Numbered from the stretch's first letter, positions 51,673 through 61,143 are shown. The stretch: DNA of 64,000 bases from Bacteroidia bacterium (GCA_041391665.1 JAWKNO010000003.1:372001-436000), one strand, 5' to 3'. Numbers and translations are program-made. Notes: generated from the sequence alone by a model not told the origin.

Positions 51673-53391
51673 TTACCACCTGGGTGCAAACTCCAACTGA
51701 GTAGTTTTGAATGCAGCTTTGGGTGGTTTGTATGATACAGTAATATCTTTCAATATATCAATCTCCGCCTTCATTTTGGGGAAAATATCTTTATGTTCCT
51801 GATAGGACATTTCTAAGCCCATTACAGTTGCAACCAGCGTAATTAATCTCCAGCCGGGAAGCACATCAAAGATATTGTCGAGATTGCGCCAGCGGTCAAC
51901 GGCGACTGCACCTTTGTCAAGGCGGCTTTTGGGAAGGCGCATCCACATTTCTGGCGTCATCTGGCGGATTTGTTTTGCCAGTGAGCTTACCTGTGGCATA
52001 CCTTTTACATTGACAAATGTACCTTCTGCCTCAATGGAGCAAGCTGCAGGAAGCAATACTTCCACAAACTCATGTCCAGGCTGGTGCTGATGACCATGGG
52101 CTACGGTAGGCACACCAGAGATATAGCTGGCCAGATCAGCAAATACATGATCATTTTCCAGCGAGTAAAGGCATTTGATTTCTTTAGCTTCAAACTTTGC
52201 CTTCAGTTCATCCATAGAAAGCGCCTTGAAGCCAAGCAATTCACATGCTGCAGCATTTGGCGTACAATCATCCTGCATCAGCCAGTTGTCTCCACGTCCG
52301 GGAACAATATGGGATACATAGTAAATATCTTTTGCACCGAGGCTGGTGGCGAATTCTTTCAGTGCGTAGTTGCTTTCCATCGAAGCGAAAGCAGAACCAA
52401 GGAAAAATATTTTGCCTTTGTGATCTTGCAGCAACTGTGCAGCGCGTTGAATGCCCGTTTGGAAATCAACCGGAATATCGCCTTTGATTTTGGTTCCGGA
52501 GACACGCTTTTCATTGTAGTAATCTACATTGAGGCGGTGGTCATCAGGCATCCAGAAACCATTGATATCCTGATTTTCACGTGGAGTAATGCGCAGTACT
52601 TTATTGTCGCGAATCCATACGTGAATATTAGTACCGGTACTATCGTTTACGTCAATTGCGGGGGAATGAGACATTTCCCAAACTCTGGCTTTAAACCGGT
52701 GCTGTTTGCTGGTAAGCGCACCTACCGGACAAATATCTATGACATTCATGGAATAAGGCTCGTCGAAAACTTCGCCGGGAGCAGTAGCCGGGCGGTTTTT
52801 CTCACCTCTTCCTACAATAGACAACTGATTGGAGCCGGAAATTTCTTCAGTGAAACGGGTACAACGGGTACAGTTGATACATCTTTCTTCATCGAGGACT
52901 ACCCTTGGGCCCAATTCTACGCGCTTCTGTTTATGACCTTTCTGGTTTTCAAAACGAGAGCCTTCCGGTCCGTATTTGTAGGTCCAGATTTGCAACGGAC
53001 ATTCACCTGCCTGATCGCAAATCGGGCAATCGAGCGGGTGATTGATCAACATATACTCCAATACACCCTGCTGCGCGGTTTTTACCATTTCAGAAGATCG
53101 ATGGGTTTTGACAAACATCCCATCGGTGAGTGGCGTATTACATGCGGTATTGGGTTTTCTCCCCCAGTTTACCACAGGTTTACCTTCTTCGTCAAACTGA
53201 AACTCACCCGTGGCGCGGTCTCTGGACTGAACACCAACTTCGACCAGACACATCCGGCAGTTGGTCGGGATACTCATTGCAGGATGGTAACAGAAATAAG
53301 GAATTTCAATATCCTGATCCAGGGCAAATTGTAGTAACTTGTGTTGACCTTCAAACGCAATCTCTTTGCCGTCAATCGTAATTTTTGCCAT
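51673..53391 (-). CDS. nuoG: NADH-quinone oxidoreductase subunit G
   Basis: About 572 residues of the complex I electron-input subunit. The [2Fe-2S] region (CYHPAMSIPTNCRMC), the His/Cys cluster motif HPLDCPICDQAGECPLQ, the [4Fe-4S] ligands EERCINCTRCTRF and DICPVGALT, and a molybdopterin-oxidoreductase-like C-terminal half are visible. It is shorter than the roughly 900-residue E. coli form. No other nuo gene lies in the window; instead it leads an operon with the unknown gene, rdgB and udk. The Met of MAKITIDGKEI was chosen over one five codons earlier. Confidence 0.9.
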   Translation of the reverse strand: MAKITIDGKEIAFEGQHKLLQFALDQDIEIPYFCYHPAMSIPTNCRMCLVEVGVQSRDRATGEFQFDEEGKPVVNWGRKPNTACNTPLTDGMFVKTHRSSEMVKTAQQGVLEYMLINHPLDCPICDQAGECPLQIWTYKYGPEGSRFENQKGHKQKRVELGPRVVLDEERCINCTRCTRFTEEISGSNQLSIVGRGEKNRPATAPGEVFDEPYSMNVIDICPVGALTSKQHRFKARVWEMSHSPAIDVNDSTGTNIHVWIRDNKVLRITPRENQDINGFWMPDDHRLNVDYYNEKRVSGTKIKGDIPVDFQTGIQRAAQLLQDHKGKIFFLGSAFASMESNYALKEFATSLGAKDIYYVSHIVPGRGDNWLMQDDCTPNAAACELLGFKALSMDELKAKFEAKEIKCLYSLENDHVFADLASYISGVPTVAHGHQHQPGHEFVEVLLPAACSIEAEGTFVNVKGMPQVSSLAKQIRQMTPEMWMRLPKSRLDKGAVAVDRWRNLDNIFDVLPGWRLITLVATVMGLEMSYQEHKDIFPKMKAEIDILKDITVSYKPPKAAFKTTQLEFAPRW

Positions 53392-53486
53392 ATTTTGCAG
53401 TAACAATAATGGTTTTGCAGGTTCTTTTAAGAGCCGGATAAAGATAGATATAAATTTTAAAAATTCGCTGTTACAATCGAAATTCT

Positions 53487-54335
53487 ATGAAAAAATTGGT
53501 TCTTTCCGCGGCACTGACCGGTGCGGTTACCAATCGAAGCCATTGCCCTGCCATTCCATACACACCGGCGGAGATTGGCGCAGAGGCTCTCCGGGCTGTA
53601 GAAGCGGGTGCAAGCATCGTTCATATCCATGCTCGTGAAGACAATGGGATGCCTTCGTGGCGCCCTGAAGTTTTTGCTCAGATTCATGAAGAAGTGCGCA
53701 CCCGCTGCCCGGAAGTCATCATCAACTACTCCACCGGAGCGGTAGGGGTTTCGAGAGAAGACCGAATTCGCCATATCACAGCCCTGAAACCCGACATGGC
53801 CGCTTTCAATATGGGCAGCATGAACTATGGCATATTTTCCAAAAAATCGAAGCAGTTTCACTGGCAAACTGTGTTTGAAAACTCTTTCGCCGATATGGAA
53901 TTTTTTGTGCGCGCCATGAAATCGGCTGGTACCATCCCCGAAATGGAGTGTTTTGATACGGGGCATATCCATAATGCGGCGCCGTTTCGGGAAATGGGGC
54001 TGATCGACGAAAGGGCCGTATATAGCCTGGTCATGGGCGTGCTGGGCGGAATTCCGGCGTCAACAGAAAATCTGCTGCACCAGATCCGGCAGGTGCCCGA
54101 AGGCTCACACTGGCAGGTCATCGGCATCAGCCGAAAGCAATGGCAATTGGCTGCTGTTGCCTGTACCATGGGAGGAAGTTTTCGCGTCGGGCTGGAAGAC
54201 AATTTTTACCTGCCTTCCGGAGAAATGGCAAAATCCAACGGAGCTTGTGTGGAAGCCGGCGTTTCTCTCGCACGTATGATGGGCAGGGAAATCGCTACCA
54301 TCGCTGAAACCCGTGATATGCTGGGGATTACATGA
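53487..54335 (+). CDS. BKACE family (3-keto-5-aminohexanoate cleavage) enzyme
   Basis: 282 residues. The metal-binding His46 and His48 (VHIHARE) match the beta-keto acid cleavage enzyme family, which condenses a beta-keto acid with acetyl-CoA. Also seen are GAEALRAVEAGAS, CFDTGHIHNA and GGSFRVGLEDNFYLPSGE. The family covers many substrates, and the lysine-fermentation enzyme is only one member. No other lysine-degradation gene is nearby, so the substrate stays open. It is divergent from nuoG. Confidence 0.88.
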   Translation: MKKLVLSAALTGAVTNRSHCPAIPYTPAEIGAEALRAVEAGASIVHIHAREDNGMPSWRPEVFAQIHEEVRTRCPEVIINYSTGAVGVSREDRIRHITALKPDMAAFNMGSMNYGIFSKKSKQFHWQTVFENSFADMEFFVRAMKSAGTIPEMECFDTGHIHNAAPFREMGLIDERAVYSLVMGVLGGIPASTENLLHQIRQVPEGSHWQVIGISRKQWQLAAVACTMGGSFRVGLEDNFYLPSGEMAKSNGACVEAGVSLARMMGREIATIAETRDMLGIT

Positions 54336-54369
54336 AGCAATCTTTTGTCTTTGATAAATTCTGTTACCA

Positions 54370-55098
54370 ATGGCTTACACTGATAATATTTCAAGGCTGT
54401 CCCGGCTGACTTCTATTTTACTGAAACTGCAATCCCAATCCTATGTTTCCGTAAACCAGCTTGCTCAACACTTTGAAGTCAGTACAAGAACCATTTACAG
54501 GGATCTACTTTCCCTCGAACATGCGGGGGTACCCATCGTATCCATTGAGGGGAAAGGATATACGCTGATGGATGGATTTAGCCTGCCTCCGGTCATGTTT
54601 ACCGAGACGGAAGCCAATGCTATCATCATTGCCGAAAAAATGATCCTGCAAACTACCGATGTCTCCCTCATCGCCGAATTTCAAAAAGCAACCGAAAAAA
54701 TAAAGTCCGTTTTACCGCATCCGGAAAGGGAAAAAGCTGATATCCTCGCTGAGCGAATCATTATTGGAAAAAATTGGGCAAACATCAGGACGAGTGATTA
54801 TCTGACTGATATTCAACAGGCACTGACGCATTATCATGTACTAAAAATCACGTACAGAAAAGAAAATGCAGAGGAAAATTCAATACGGGAAGTTGAGCCT
54901 TTTGCCATTTACCACAACCAGTCAGAGCAATGGGTGCTTATCGCCTGGTGCCGGCTAAGAAATGAATTCCGCAATTTCAGGGTTGATCGTATTCACAAGC
55001 TGGAAAAATTGTCTCAAAAATTCACCCCTCATACCATCACCCTTGATGAATATATTGAAATACAGCGAAAAAAACATTTTGGAGAACCACTGACATAG
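54370..55098 (+). CDS. YafY-type HTH/WYL transcriptional regulator
   Basis: 242 residues. The N-terminal winged HTH (SRLTSILLKLQSQSYVSVNQLAQHFEVSTRTIYRDL) is of the DeoR/HTH_11 type. The C-terminal WYL domain has HYHVLKITYR, EVEPFAIYHNQSEQWVLIAWC and FRVDRIHKLE. WYL domains bind small ligands or nucleic acid. It sits 43 bases ahead of a DUF6157 gene on the same strand and may control it. It follows the BKACE gene by 34 bases, so co-transcription is possible. Confidence 0.9.
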   Translation: MAYTDNISRLSRLTSILLKLQSQSYVSVNQLAQHFEVSTRTIYRDLLSLEHAGVPIVSIEGKGYTLMDGFSLPPVMFTETEANAIIIAEKMILQTTDVSLIAEFQKATEKIKSVLPHPEREKADILAERIIIGKNWANIRTSDYLTDIQQALTHYHVLKITYRKENAEENSIREVEPFAIYHNQSEQWVLIAWCRLRNEFRNFRVDRIHKLEKLSQKFTPHTITLDEYIEIQRKKHFGEPLT

Positions 55099-55141
55099 GG
55101 TTGTCACACAACCGATATACATTTGACAAAATTTATCAGTT

Positions 55142-55552
55142 ATGCATTCTACAAATTACTTCAACACGTTTATCGAAATCGCGGAGGATAGCCCGGTCAA
55201 AGAAGGTAACATGCCACCACTGAAAGGTGAAAAAAAATCAGTCGCAAACCTTCAGTTTGATATGCTGTATGAAAACCCTTATCAATACACTTCTGATGAT
55301 GTATTATTTTCCACCTTCGCACAAAGGAAAGATATACCCCAGGGCGAACTGGAGGAACAAAGGCAACACTTCTTTTCTAAAGGTCAACCTTGTTTTCGAG
55401 CCTCTCCTCTGACCAAACAATACGGCTGGGGTATTCACAGCGACGAAAACGGAAAAATTGCCATGTATGGTGCAGAAACCACAGAGTATGAGCAGTTTGT
55501 CGCGGATGATTCTGTAAAAAAAGTCAAAGCGATGCGTTCCGGAAGGGCTTAA
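55142..55552 (+). CDS. DUF6157 family protein
   Basis: 136 residues matching the DUF6157 family, whose function is unknown. The start (HSTNYFNTFIEIAEDSP), YENPYQYTSDDVLF, FFSKGQPCFRASPLTKQYGWGIH and a C-terminal VKAMRSGRA are typical. No signal peptide or membrane segment, so it is cytosolic. It follows a WYL regulator, a pairing that suggests ligand-controlled expression. Confidence 0.85.
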   Translation: MHSTNYFNTFIEIAEDSPVKEGNMPPLKGEKKSVANLQFDMLYENPYQYTSDDVLFSTFAQRKDIPQGELEEQRQHFFSKGQPCFRASPLTKQYGWGIHSDENGKIAMYGAETTEYEQFVADDSVKKVKAMRSGRA

Positions 55553-55587
55553 AACCTGTCATTAGCTGAAATTTGAGCGCATGTCCC

Positions 55588-57111
55588 CTACTCTGCTTTT
55601 TCAAATTTCAAATTGTAAAAATTGAAGTCCGGGTTGGGCAGATCAATCGTAAAACCCGTCACTTTCCCCTGCGAATCCATCTCAAATACAATCAATCCAA
55701 AAGGCAAAAACGGGTCGGCAATATCCACCCGGAAAGTGTTGTAATGCCAGTGTTTGAGTTCGCCGGTAAATAGGGTAGCTGTTGGCAAAAGGGTCAGAAA
55801 CAGTTTCCCATCTCGGATCGTTATCTCTGCCGGACCGTACATTTTGTCTTCATATCTACCCGAATAATCAGCCATTGCCAGTGAAGGCTGGGTATTGAGA
55901 ATCTGGGTCTTTTCCCGTTCTGTTTTCTGGCCTGCCACGTAGTTGAGGTAATTTTTCTCAATTTTTAGCATACGCCCGGCCCAGTCATTTTCGGGACGGT
56001 TGAGAAACAGGTCAAATACTTCGTTGCGTATGGCCATATTCAATACGACGGGCATGCCATTGGTGAGGATCACTACGCCGAGATTTTCTTCCGGGATAAA
56101 AGCCACTTTCGAAATATATCCGGGAAGGCCGCCGTCGTGTTCTACGACTTTTCTGCCGCCATAATCAAACAATCGCCAGCCGAGCGCATAACTTTCGAAG
56201 TGAATCCCCATTTGTTTTTCCAGGTTGCTGGGGTTTTGTGCAGTCTGGGCAGAGAGAATTTCCTGCCACGATTCAGAAGAAAGCAGTTGTTTATCTCCAT
56301 ATTTACCGCCAGCCAGCCAGAAAGTCAGCCATTTGCTCAAATCTGTAACGGAGGCGTTGATAGAAGCAGCGGGGCCGCTGTTGTCGTAATTGATATCCCC
56401 GACCACTTTTCCCTCCAGATGAGGAAGTGCTCTTTCTGCTTTTTTCTTAAAATCCTGATTGGTGGTGCGTGCATCTTTCATTTCCAGCGGCTCGAATATC
56501 CGCTTCTGCACAAATTCATCCCAGGTCATTCCACTTACCGCTTCAATCACTTCTCCGGCGGTTATAAACATGACATTGGAGTAGCCAAACTGTGAGCGAA
56601 AACTATTTTTTATGGGGAGATAACGGATTCTTCTGACGATTTCCTTACGGTCATAACTGGAACCATACCAAAGAAGGTCTCCGTCAAATGTATCAAATCC
56701 TGTGCGGTGACAAAGCAAATCACGCACGCGCAGCTCCCGGGTGATGTATGAGTCATACAACTGAAAATCAGGCAGATAGTCTATTACCCTGTCATCCCAT
56801 TTGAGTTTTCCCTCATCGACCAACATGCCGATGCACGTTGCAGTAAATGCCTTCGAACAGGAGGCGATACCAAAAATCGAATTGGGCGTGATGACTTTGT
56901 CTGTTCCAGCTTCCCGAAGACCGTAACCGTGCGAAAATACCATTTCCCCATCCTTTACAACTGCAATTGCAAGGCCCGGGACGTTGTAGTCAGCTACAGC
57001 TTTAGCAAGATACGTGTTGAGTTTTTCATAATCGACCTGCCCGAGCACCGGCAAATGAAGCAGCGAGAGATGCAGGAACAGAAACAGCGAAACAGAAAGA
57101 AATTTTTTCAT
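55588..57111 (-). CDS. Exported serine hydrolase, class C beta-lactamase-like
   Basis: About 507 residues. A signal peptide (FLSVSLFLFLHLSLLHLPVLGQ) leads into a serine beta-lactamase/penicillin-binding-like domain: the SxxK serine in IASCSKAFTAT, YxN as FGYSNVMF, and HDGG near the end. The C-terminal 100 residues form a lipocalin-like domain common in this group. Members act as esterases or peptidases rather than true beta-lactamases. The frame is open 16 codons further upstream; the chosen Met begins the signal peptide. The esterase gene upstream is 28 bases away. Confidence 0.88.
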   Translation of the reverse strand: MKKFLSVSLFLFLHLSLLHLPVLGQVDYEKLNTYLAKAVADYNVPGLAIAVVKDGEMVFSHGYGLREAGTDKVITPNSIFGIASCSKAFTATCIGMLVDEGKLKWDDRVIDYLPDFQLYDSYITRELRVRDLLCHRTGFDTFDGDLLWYGSSYDRKEIVRRIRYLPIKNSFRSQFGYSNVMFITAGEVIEAVSGMTWDEFVQKRIFEPLEMKDARTTNQDFKKKAERALPHLEGKVVGDINYDNSGPAASINASVTDLSKWLTFWLAGGKYGDKQLLSSESWQEILSAQTAQNPSNLEKQMGIHFESYALGWRLFDYGGRKVVEHDGGLPGYISKVAFIPEENLGVVILTNGMPVVLNMAIRNEVFDLFLNRPENDWAGRMLKIEKNYLNYVAGQKTEREKTQILNTQPSLAMADYSGRYEDKMYGPAEITIRDGKLFLTLLPTATLFTGELKHWHYNTFRVDIADPFLPFGLIVFEMDSQGKVTGFTIDLPNPDFNFYNLKFEKAE

Positions 57112-57139
57112 ATCGGGTAAATAATAAGCCGTTGGAAAA

Positions 57140-57787
57140 TTAGGAGATTTTCTCCACAAGCGTAGCCAAAACCTCGCGATTCATCTCGTGTTTGCCTTCA
57201 AAAAGTATAAATTCACAATTTTCAAATACCCCAGAGATGAGTTTTTTCTGCTCTTCCAGCCTTTCCTCGGTTAAATACTCATCCTGTCGCCCGATAATTG
57301 CAAACGTGCGTGCAGAGGATTTGACAAATGACCATTGATCTTTGGTGAGTTCGGGAGGAAAACCACCCGCCCAAAGAGAAAGGCTGTCAAATAAAATTTT
57401 TCGCGAGGCTGCCCACCGCGTAATGGCACTCACCCCCTGAGAGAACCCTAACAAGTGGAGTTTTACCTGAGACCAGTCAACGTCAGCAGTTTCCGTATCA
57501 AATACGCTGTCAAGATAATTCAACTGGTTTTCTATGTGCATTTCCCGGTTTTCGCGGGTAGTCCAGGAAGCACCGATGCGGGTGTAATTGTCCATGTAAA
57601 AACGATCAGGACCTTGTGGCGCAATCAGGTAATGCTCTTGAAGGTCCAAAAAGTCAAATCGTTTCATAAAATACCGGGCGAGTTGACCGTGACCGTGGCA
57701 GGCAACCCATATATGACGGGTATTTTCGGTCAGTTCTCCCATAAAAAAATAAGGGGCCTGAATGGTAAAAGAAACCTGTTTTTGCAT
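57140..57787 (-). CDS. Phospholipase/carboxylesterase-family alpha/beta hydrolase
   Basis: About 215 residues. The core has WVACHGHGQLARYF, the nucleophile elbow LLGFSQGVSAITRW, the acid in IIGRQDEYL and the histidine in FEGKHEMNRE. This is the YpfH/carboxylesterase 2 family. No signal peptide, so cytosolic; the substrate is unknown. A Met 18 codons upstream was rejected because the extra stretch is poorly conserved in character. It is divergent from the TetR gene and could share its operator region. Confidence 0.82.
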   Translation of the reverse strand: MQKQVSFTIQAPYFFMGELTENTRHIWVACHGHGQLARYFMKRFDFLDLQEHYLIAPQGPDRFYMDNYTRIGASWTTRENREMHIENQLNYLDSVFDTETADVDWSQVKLHLLGFSQGVSAITRWAASRKILFDSLSLWAGGFPPELTKDQWSFVKSSARTFAIIGRQDEYLTEERLEEQKKLISGVFENCEFILFEGKHEMNREVLATLVEKIS

Positions 57788-57834
57788 GAATGGATATTGA
57801 TTGAGACAAATGTCGAAAAAAAATTTGGTTTTAC

Positions 57835-57847
57835 TGAACAATGTTCA
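57835..57847. promoter_or_regulatory. Palindromic operator upstream of the TetR gene
   Basis: TGAACAATGTTCA is a perfect inverted repeat (TGAACA / TGTTCA) around one central base, lying between the tetR-like gene and the divergent esterase. A close variant precedes the efflux genes. It is the likely autorepression site. Confidence 0.65.
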
Positions 57848-57882
57848 TTTAATTTGCGTTGTACACTAAAAATAAAAAAAGC

Positions 57883-58527
57883 TTGAGCATCGCAGACAGA
57901 AGAGAAAGGGAAAAGCAGGAATTAAGAGACAAAATCCTGAAGGCGGCCGGAAAAATGTTCCGGAAGGAGGGATATGAAAAAACCAGTGTGCGAAAAATAG
58001 CTAAAGCGATCGATTACAGCGTAGGAACGATTTATCTGTATTTCAAAAACAAAGACGATATATTTTTTGCCCTGCACGAAGAGGGTTTTAATCTGCTCTT
58101 TGAGAAAATGTCCCCGGCCCTGGCCATTACCCACCCGGTAGAGCGGCTGCGTGAACTAGGGCGACATTATATGGCATTTGCCTTTGAATTTCCGGAAACC
58201 TATGAGCTGATGTTTATTCAGTCAGCGCCAATGAATATCATCGAAGAGCGATTGGGTTTGCATCCCGCAGAATCAGTTTCCCCGGACAAATGGACGGCGG
58301 TAATGAAATCTTTTGGCACTTTACACCAGACTGTTCAGGAGTGTATAGAGCAGGGGTATTTTAAAAACCCCGATGTCAATTTAATCACATTTGCGATCTG
58401 GTCATCTGTACATGGAATGGCAAGCCTGAGTATATGCAAGCGACTGGAAAAACTATTCCCCAGCCATCTTACCGATGCTTTAATAGCAGAAACCACCAAT
58501 ATGTTGCTGGACCTTTATCAGAAATAA
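57883..58527 (+). CDS. TetR-family repressor of the efflux operon
   Basis: About 214 residues. The N-terminal HTH is typical (RDKILKAAGKMFRKEGYEKTS, VRKIAKAIDYSVGTIYLYFKNKDDIF split by one residue). The C-terminal ligand domain runs from about residue 75. It lies 93 bases ahead of the TolC gene and should repress it. No ATG start exists; TTG at this position gives a normal TetR N-terminus (SIADRREREK), while another TTG 24 bases upstream lies too close to a TAATTTG -7-like box. Operator-like palindromes precede both this gene and the efflux genes. Confidence 0.85.
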   Translation: MSIADRREREKQELRDKILKAAGKMFRKEGYEKTSVRKIAKAIDYSVGTIYLYFKNKDDIFFALHEEGFNLLFEKMSPALAITHPVERLRELGRHYMAFAFEFPETYELMFIQSAPMNIIEERLGLHPAESVSPDKWTAVMKSFGTLHQTVQECIEQGYFKNPDVNLITFAIWSSVHGMASLSICKRLEKLFPSHLTDALIAETTNMLLDLYQK

Positions 58528-58546
58528 AAAAAATTTACCCCAAAAC

Positions 58547-58577
58547 TAAACACTGTTCATTTTTAAATATATGTTCA
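58547..58577. promoter_or_regulatory. Operator-like sites upstream of the efflux genes
   Basis: TAAACACTGTTCA (58547-58559) matches the TetR-upstream palindrome at 11 of 13 positions. A further half-site ATGTTCAT lies near 58571. They sit 62 bases and 44 bases ahead of the TolC-family start codon. Confidence 0.55.
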
Positions 58578-58620
58578 TACAGTAACCACCATTCACTCCA
58601 AAATATAAACCACTAAGGAT

Positions 58621-59988
58621 ATGCGAAAAATATTCTCATCAATCTCAACCCTGCCTCTGTGGCTTTTCTTCCTGCTGACACCTGTTGCCCAGTACGCGCA
58701 GACCGACGTTCTGGACACCTATGTAAAAACCGGTCTGGAGAACAACCGCGCACTCAAAAGCCGGGAACTCTCCTACCAAAAAAGTGTGCAGGCACTGCGC
58801 GAAGCCAAAGGACTGTTTATGCCTCAGGTTACTTTTTCAGCCTCCTACACCCTGGCCAATGGCGGTCGTGCTATTCAGTTTCCTATAGGCGATTTACTCA
58901 ATCCCATATACTCCACACTCAATGCACTGACTGAAACACAGAATTTTCCCACCAACCTCGAAAATGTAAAAGAGCAATTTCTGCCCAACAACTTCCAGGA
59001 GACCAAATTTCGCGTCATTCAGCCATTGTTCAACCCCGATATTTACCTGAACTACAAAGCCAAAAAGTCCCTGATCAGTCTGGCTGAAGCACAACAAGCC
59101 AGCTATGCTGCTGAGCTGGAAAAAGACATTCGCGTCGCCTACTTCAACTACCAGAAAACAGAAGATGCACTGGCTATTTTCCGTGAAACAGAGACGCTGC
59201 TACGTGAGATTATCCGGGTAAATCAACGCCTGCTTGACCACCAAAAGGCTACACCAGATGCAGTTTCCAGAGCCGAAACACAGCTTGCCCAACTCAAAGA
59301 ACAGGAAGCGCAAGCCATTCAGCAAAACCAGACTGCCAAGGCATATTTTAATTTCCTGCTCAACCGTCCCCTTGCAGAAAATATTGTCAGGGACACCCTC
59401 CTCAACAACCATAGCCCTGTCATAGGTCTTGAGCAGGCATTAAACCAGAGTATCATGCAGCGCGCCGAACTCACTCAGCTATCCTATGCCAAAGAAGCAG
59501 GAGCATATGCAACCAGCGTAACCCGTGCAGCCAACCTTCCCCGTGTAGTTGCCGTGGTAGATGCAGGCGCTCAAGGCTTTGGTTATACTTTTGACAAAGA
59601 TCAGCGGTTTTGGCTGGGACAGATTTCCCTCCAATGGGATTTGTTTAAGGGCTTTCAAAACGATGCGCGAATCCAGCAGGCAGAGATCGATCAGGCCATT
59701 TTGCACAATCAGGAAAGTGAGTTGCAGCAGCAAATCCAGCTTCAGGTACAGCAGGCATGGTATCAGGTACAAGCAGCAAAAACTGCAGGCCTTGCAGCCG
59801 GGAAAGCAGTCAAATCCTCTACAGAAACATTTGAACACATCCGCAGGCGGTACCAGGAAAATCAGGCCAGTCTGCTGGAACTCATGGACGCACAAAACCA
59901 ACTCACTCAGGCTAAACTCAACCACAATATTTACCTATGGGATTACCACAGCAAAGTTGCAGAACTGAACTGGGCATCCGCGATTTAA
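58621..59988 (+). CDS. TolC-family outer membrane efflux protein
   Basis: 455 residues with a signal peptide (LPLWLFFLLTPVAQYAQ). The two long alpha-helical repeats of the TolC family are visible: KSRELSYQKSVQALREAKGLFMPQVTFSA in the first half and KSSTETFEHIRRRYQENQASLLELMDAQNQLTQAK, here cut at its middle, in the second. It forms the outer membrane duct of the tripartite pump. It is the first gene of the three-gene operon, with the adaptor 31 bases behind. Confidence 0.92.
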   Translation: MRKIFSSISTLPLWLFFLLTPVAQYAQTDVLDTYVKTGLENNRALKSRELSYQKSVQALREAKGLFMPQVTFSASYTLANGGRAIQFPIGDLLNPIYSTLNALTETQNFPTNLENVKEQFLPNNFQETKFRVIQPLFNPDIYLNYKAKKSLISLAEAQQASYAAELEKDIRVAYFNYQKTEDALAIFRETETLLREIIRVNQRLLDHQKATPDAVSRAETQLAQLKEQEAQAIQQNQTAKAYFNFLLNRPLAENIVRDTLLNNHSPVIGLEQALNQSIMQRAELTQLSYAKEAGAYATSVTRAANLPRVVAVVDAGAQGFGYTFDKDQRFWLGQISLQWDLFKGFQNDARIQQAEIDQAILHNQESELQQQIQLQVQQAWYQVQAAKTAGLAAGKAVKSSTETFEHIRRRYQENQASLLELMDAQNQLTQAKLNHNIYLWDYHSKVAELNWASAI

Positions 59989-60019
59989 TCACTCCGATCA
60001 CAATCAAACAAAATAGAAA

Positions 60020-61099
60020 ATGAATACTTTTCAATCCATTCTTATTGCGACTGCTATTGCGATTCTTGCCGCCTGCGGCTCAAAGACACAGGTAGCATCT
60101 GAATCCGCTCAAACCCCTGCCATCCCCGTGCGGATGGAAACCATTGTACCATTGAAAGAGGCCCCGTCCATACTCACGAGCGGGATAGTCGCTGCGCAGG
60201 AAGAGATCAAACTTTCGTTTAAAACAGGCGGAGTGATCCGCGCCGTTTATGTAAATGAAGGCAGCACGGTACGCAAAGGACAGTTGCTGGCAAAGCTCGA
60301 TCCATCGGAAATCGACGCACAGGTCAATCAGGCAACGAGTGCCGCCGAAAAAGCCCGCCGCGATCTGGAGCGCGCAACCAGGCTGTATCAGGATACAGTC
60401 GTCACCCTGGAAGTAGTACAGGACCTGACCACAGCAAAAGATGTAGCAGAGGCCAATCTTCGTATTGCCACCTTCAACCAGCAGTATTCCGAAATCTACG
60501 CACCGGCCAGCGGGCGTATTCTGAAAAAACTAGCCGAAACAGGAGAGATCATCGGTCCGGGCAGCCCGGTATTTTTCCTCGCAGCCACAAACTCAGACCA
60601 GGTTATCCGCGCCGGGCTTACAGATGCCGACATCGTGAGAGTCAATTATGGCGACCGTGCGCAGGTACATTTTGATGCATGGCCTGCGGATACGTTTGAA
60701 GCGAAAATCGTGGAAATCGCAGCCGGGGCAGATCCAATGACAGGTGCATTTCAGGTGGAATTACAAATAGAAAAACACCCCAAATCGCTCAAAAACGGTT
60801 TCATCGGACAAGTTACGCTCATCCCGCAAAACGAAGGGAAATGGGCAAAAATTCCAATGACAGCCATTGTAGAAGCAGAGCCCGGAAGAGCCACCATTTA
60901 TACGACTGAGCCGGGAAGCCAAACCGTGCGCAAGGTCAACTTGCCCCATTACCGGATCGGCAATGATCATATAGCAGTCCCCATGAATCAATTAAATGGC
61001 CTGACGGAAGTAATCACTGACGGAGCCCGGTATCTCAAACCCGGAGACACGGTTACCATCCCTGAAGCAGGAAAGAAAAACCTCGCGGAGCAGCGATAA
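60020..61099 (+). CDS. RND efflux periplasmic adaptor (HlyD/MFP) lipoprotein
   Basis: 359 residues. The lipobox is LAAC, with Cys about residue 20. The biotinyl-lipoyl-like half-motifs (VAAQEEIKLSFKTGGVIRAV and IYAPASGRILKKLAETGEIIGPGSP) bracket a helical hairpin, followed by beta-barrel and membrane-proximal domains. It links the inner membrane RND pump to the TolC-like protein. The gap to the pump gene is 44 bases. Confidence 0.93.
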   Translation: MNTFQSILIATAIAILAACGSKTQVASESAQTPAIPVRMETIVPLKEAPSILTSGIVAAQEEIKLSFKTGGVIRAVYVNEGSTVRKGQLLAKLDPSEIDAQVNQATSAAEKARRDLERATRLYQDTVVTLEVVQDLTTAKDVAEANLRIATFNQQYSEIYAPASGRILKKLAETGEIIGPGSPVFFLAATNSDQVIRAGLTDADIVRVNYGDRAQVHFDAWPADTFEAKIVEIAAGADPMTGAFQVELQIEKHPKSLKNGFIGQVTLIPQNEGKWAKIPMTAIVEAEPGRATIYTTEPGSQTVRKVNLPHYRIGNDHIAVPMNQLNGLTEVITDGARYLKPGDTVTIPEAGKKNLAEQR

Positions 61100-61143
61100 C
61101 ATTTACAGGAAACGTCATTTACCTCCATAAACTCACTCCTAAT

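Noticed and set aside
52072..53334. 420-codon open frame on the plus strand opposite nuoG
   Set aside because: It mirrors nuoG, whose iron-sulfur motifs are clear. The translated antisense product has no domain character.
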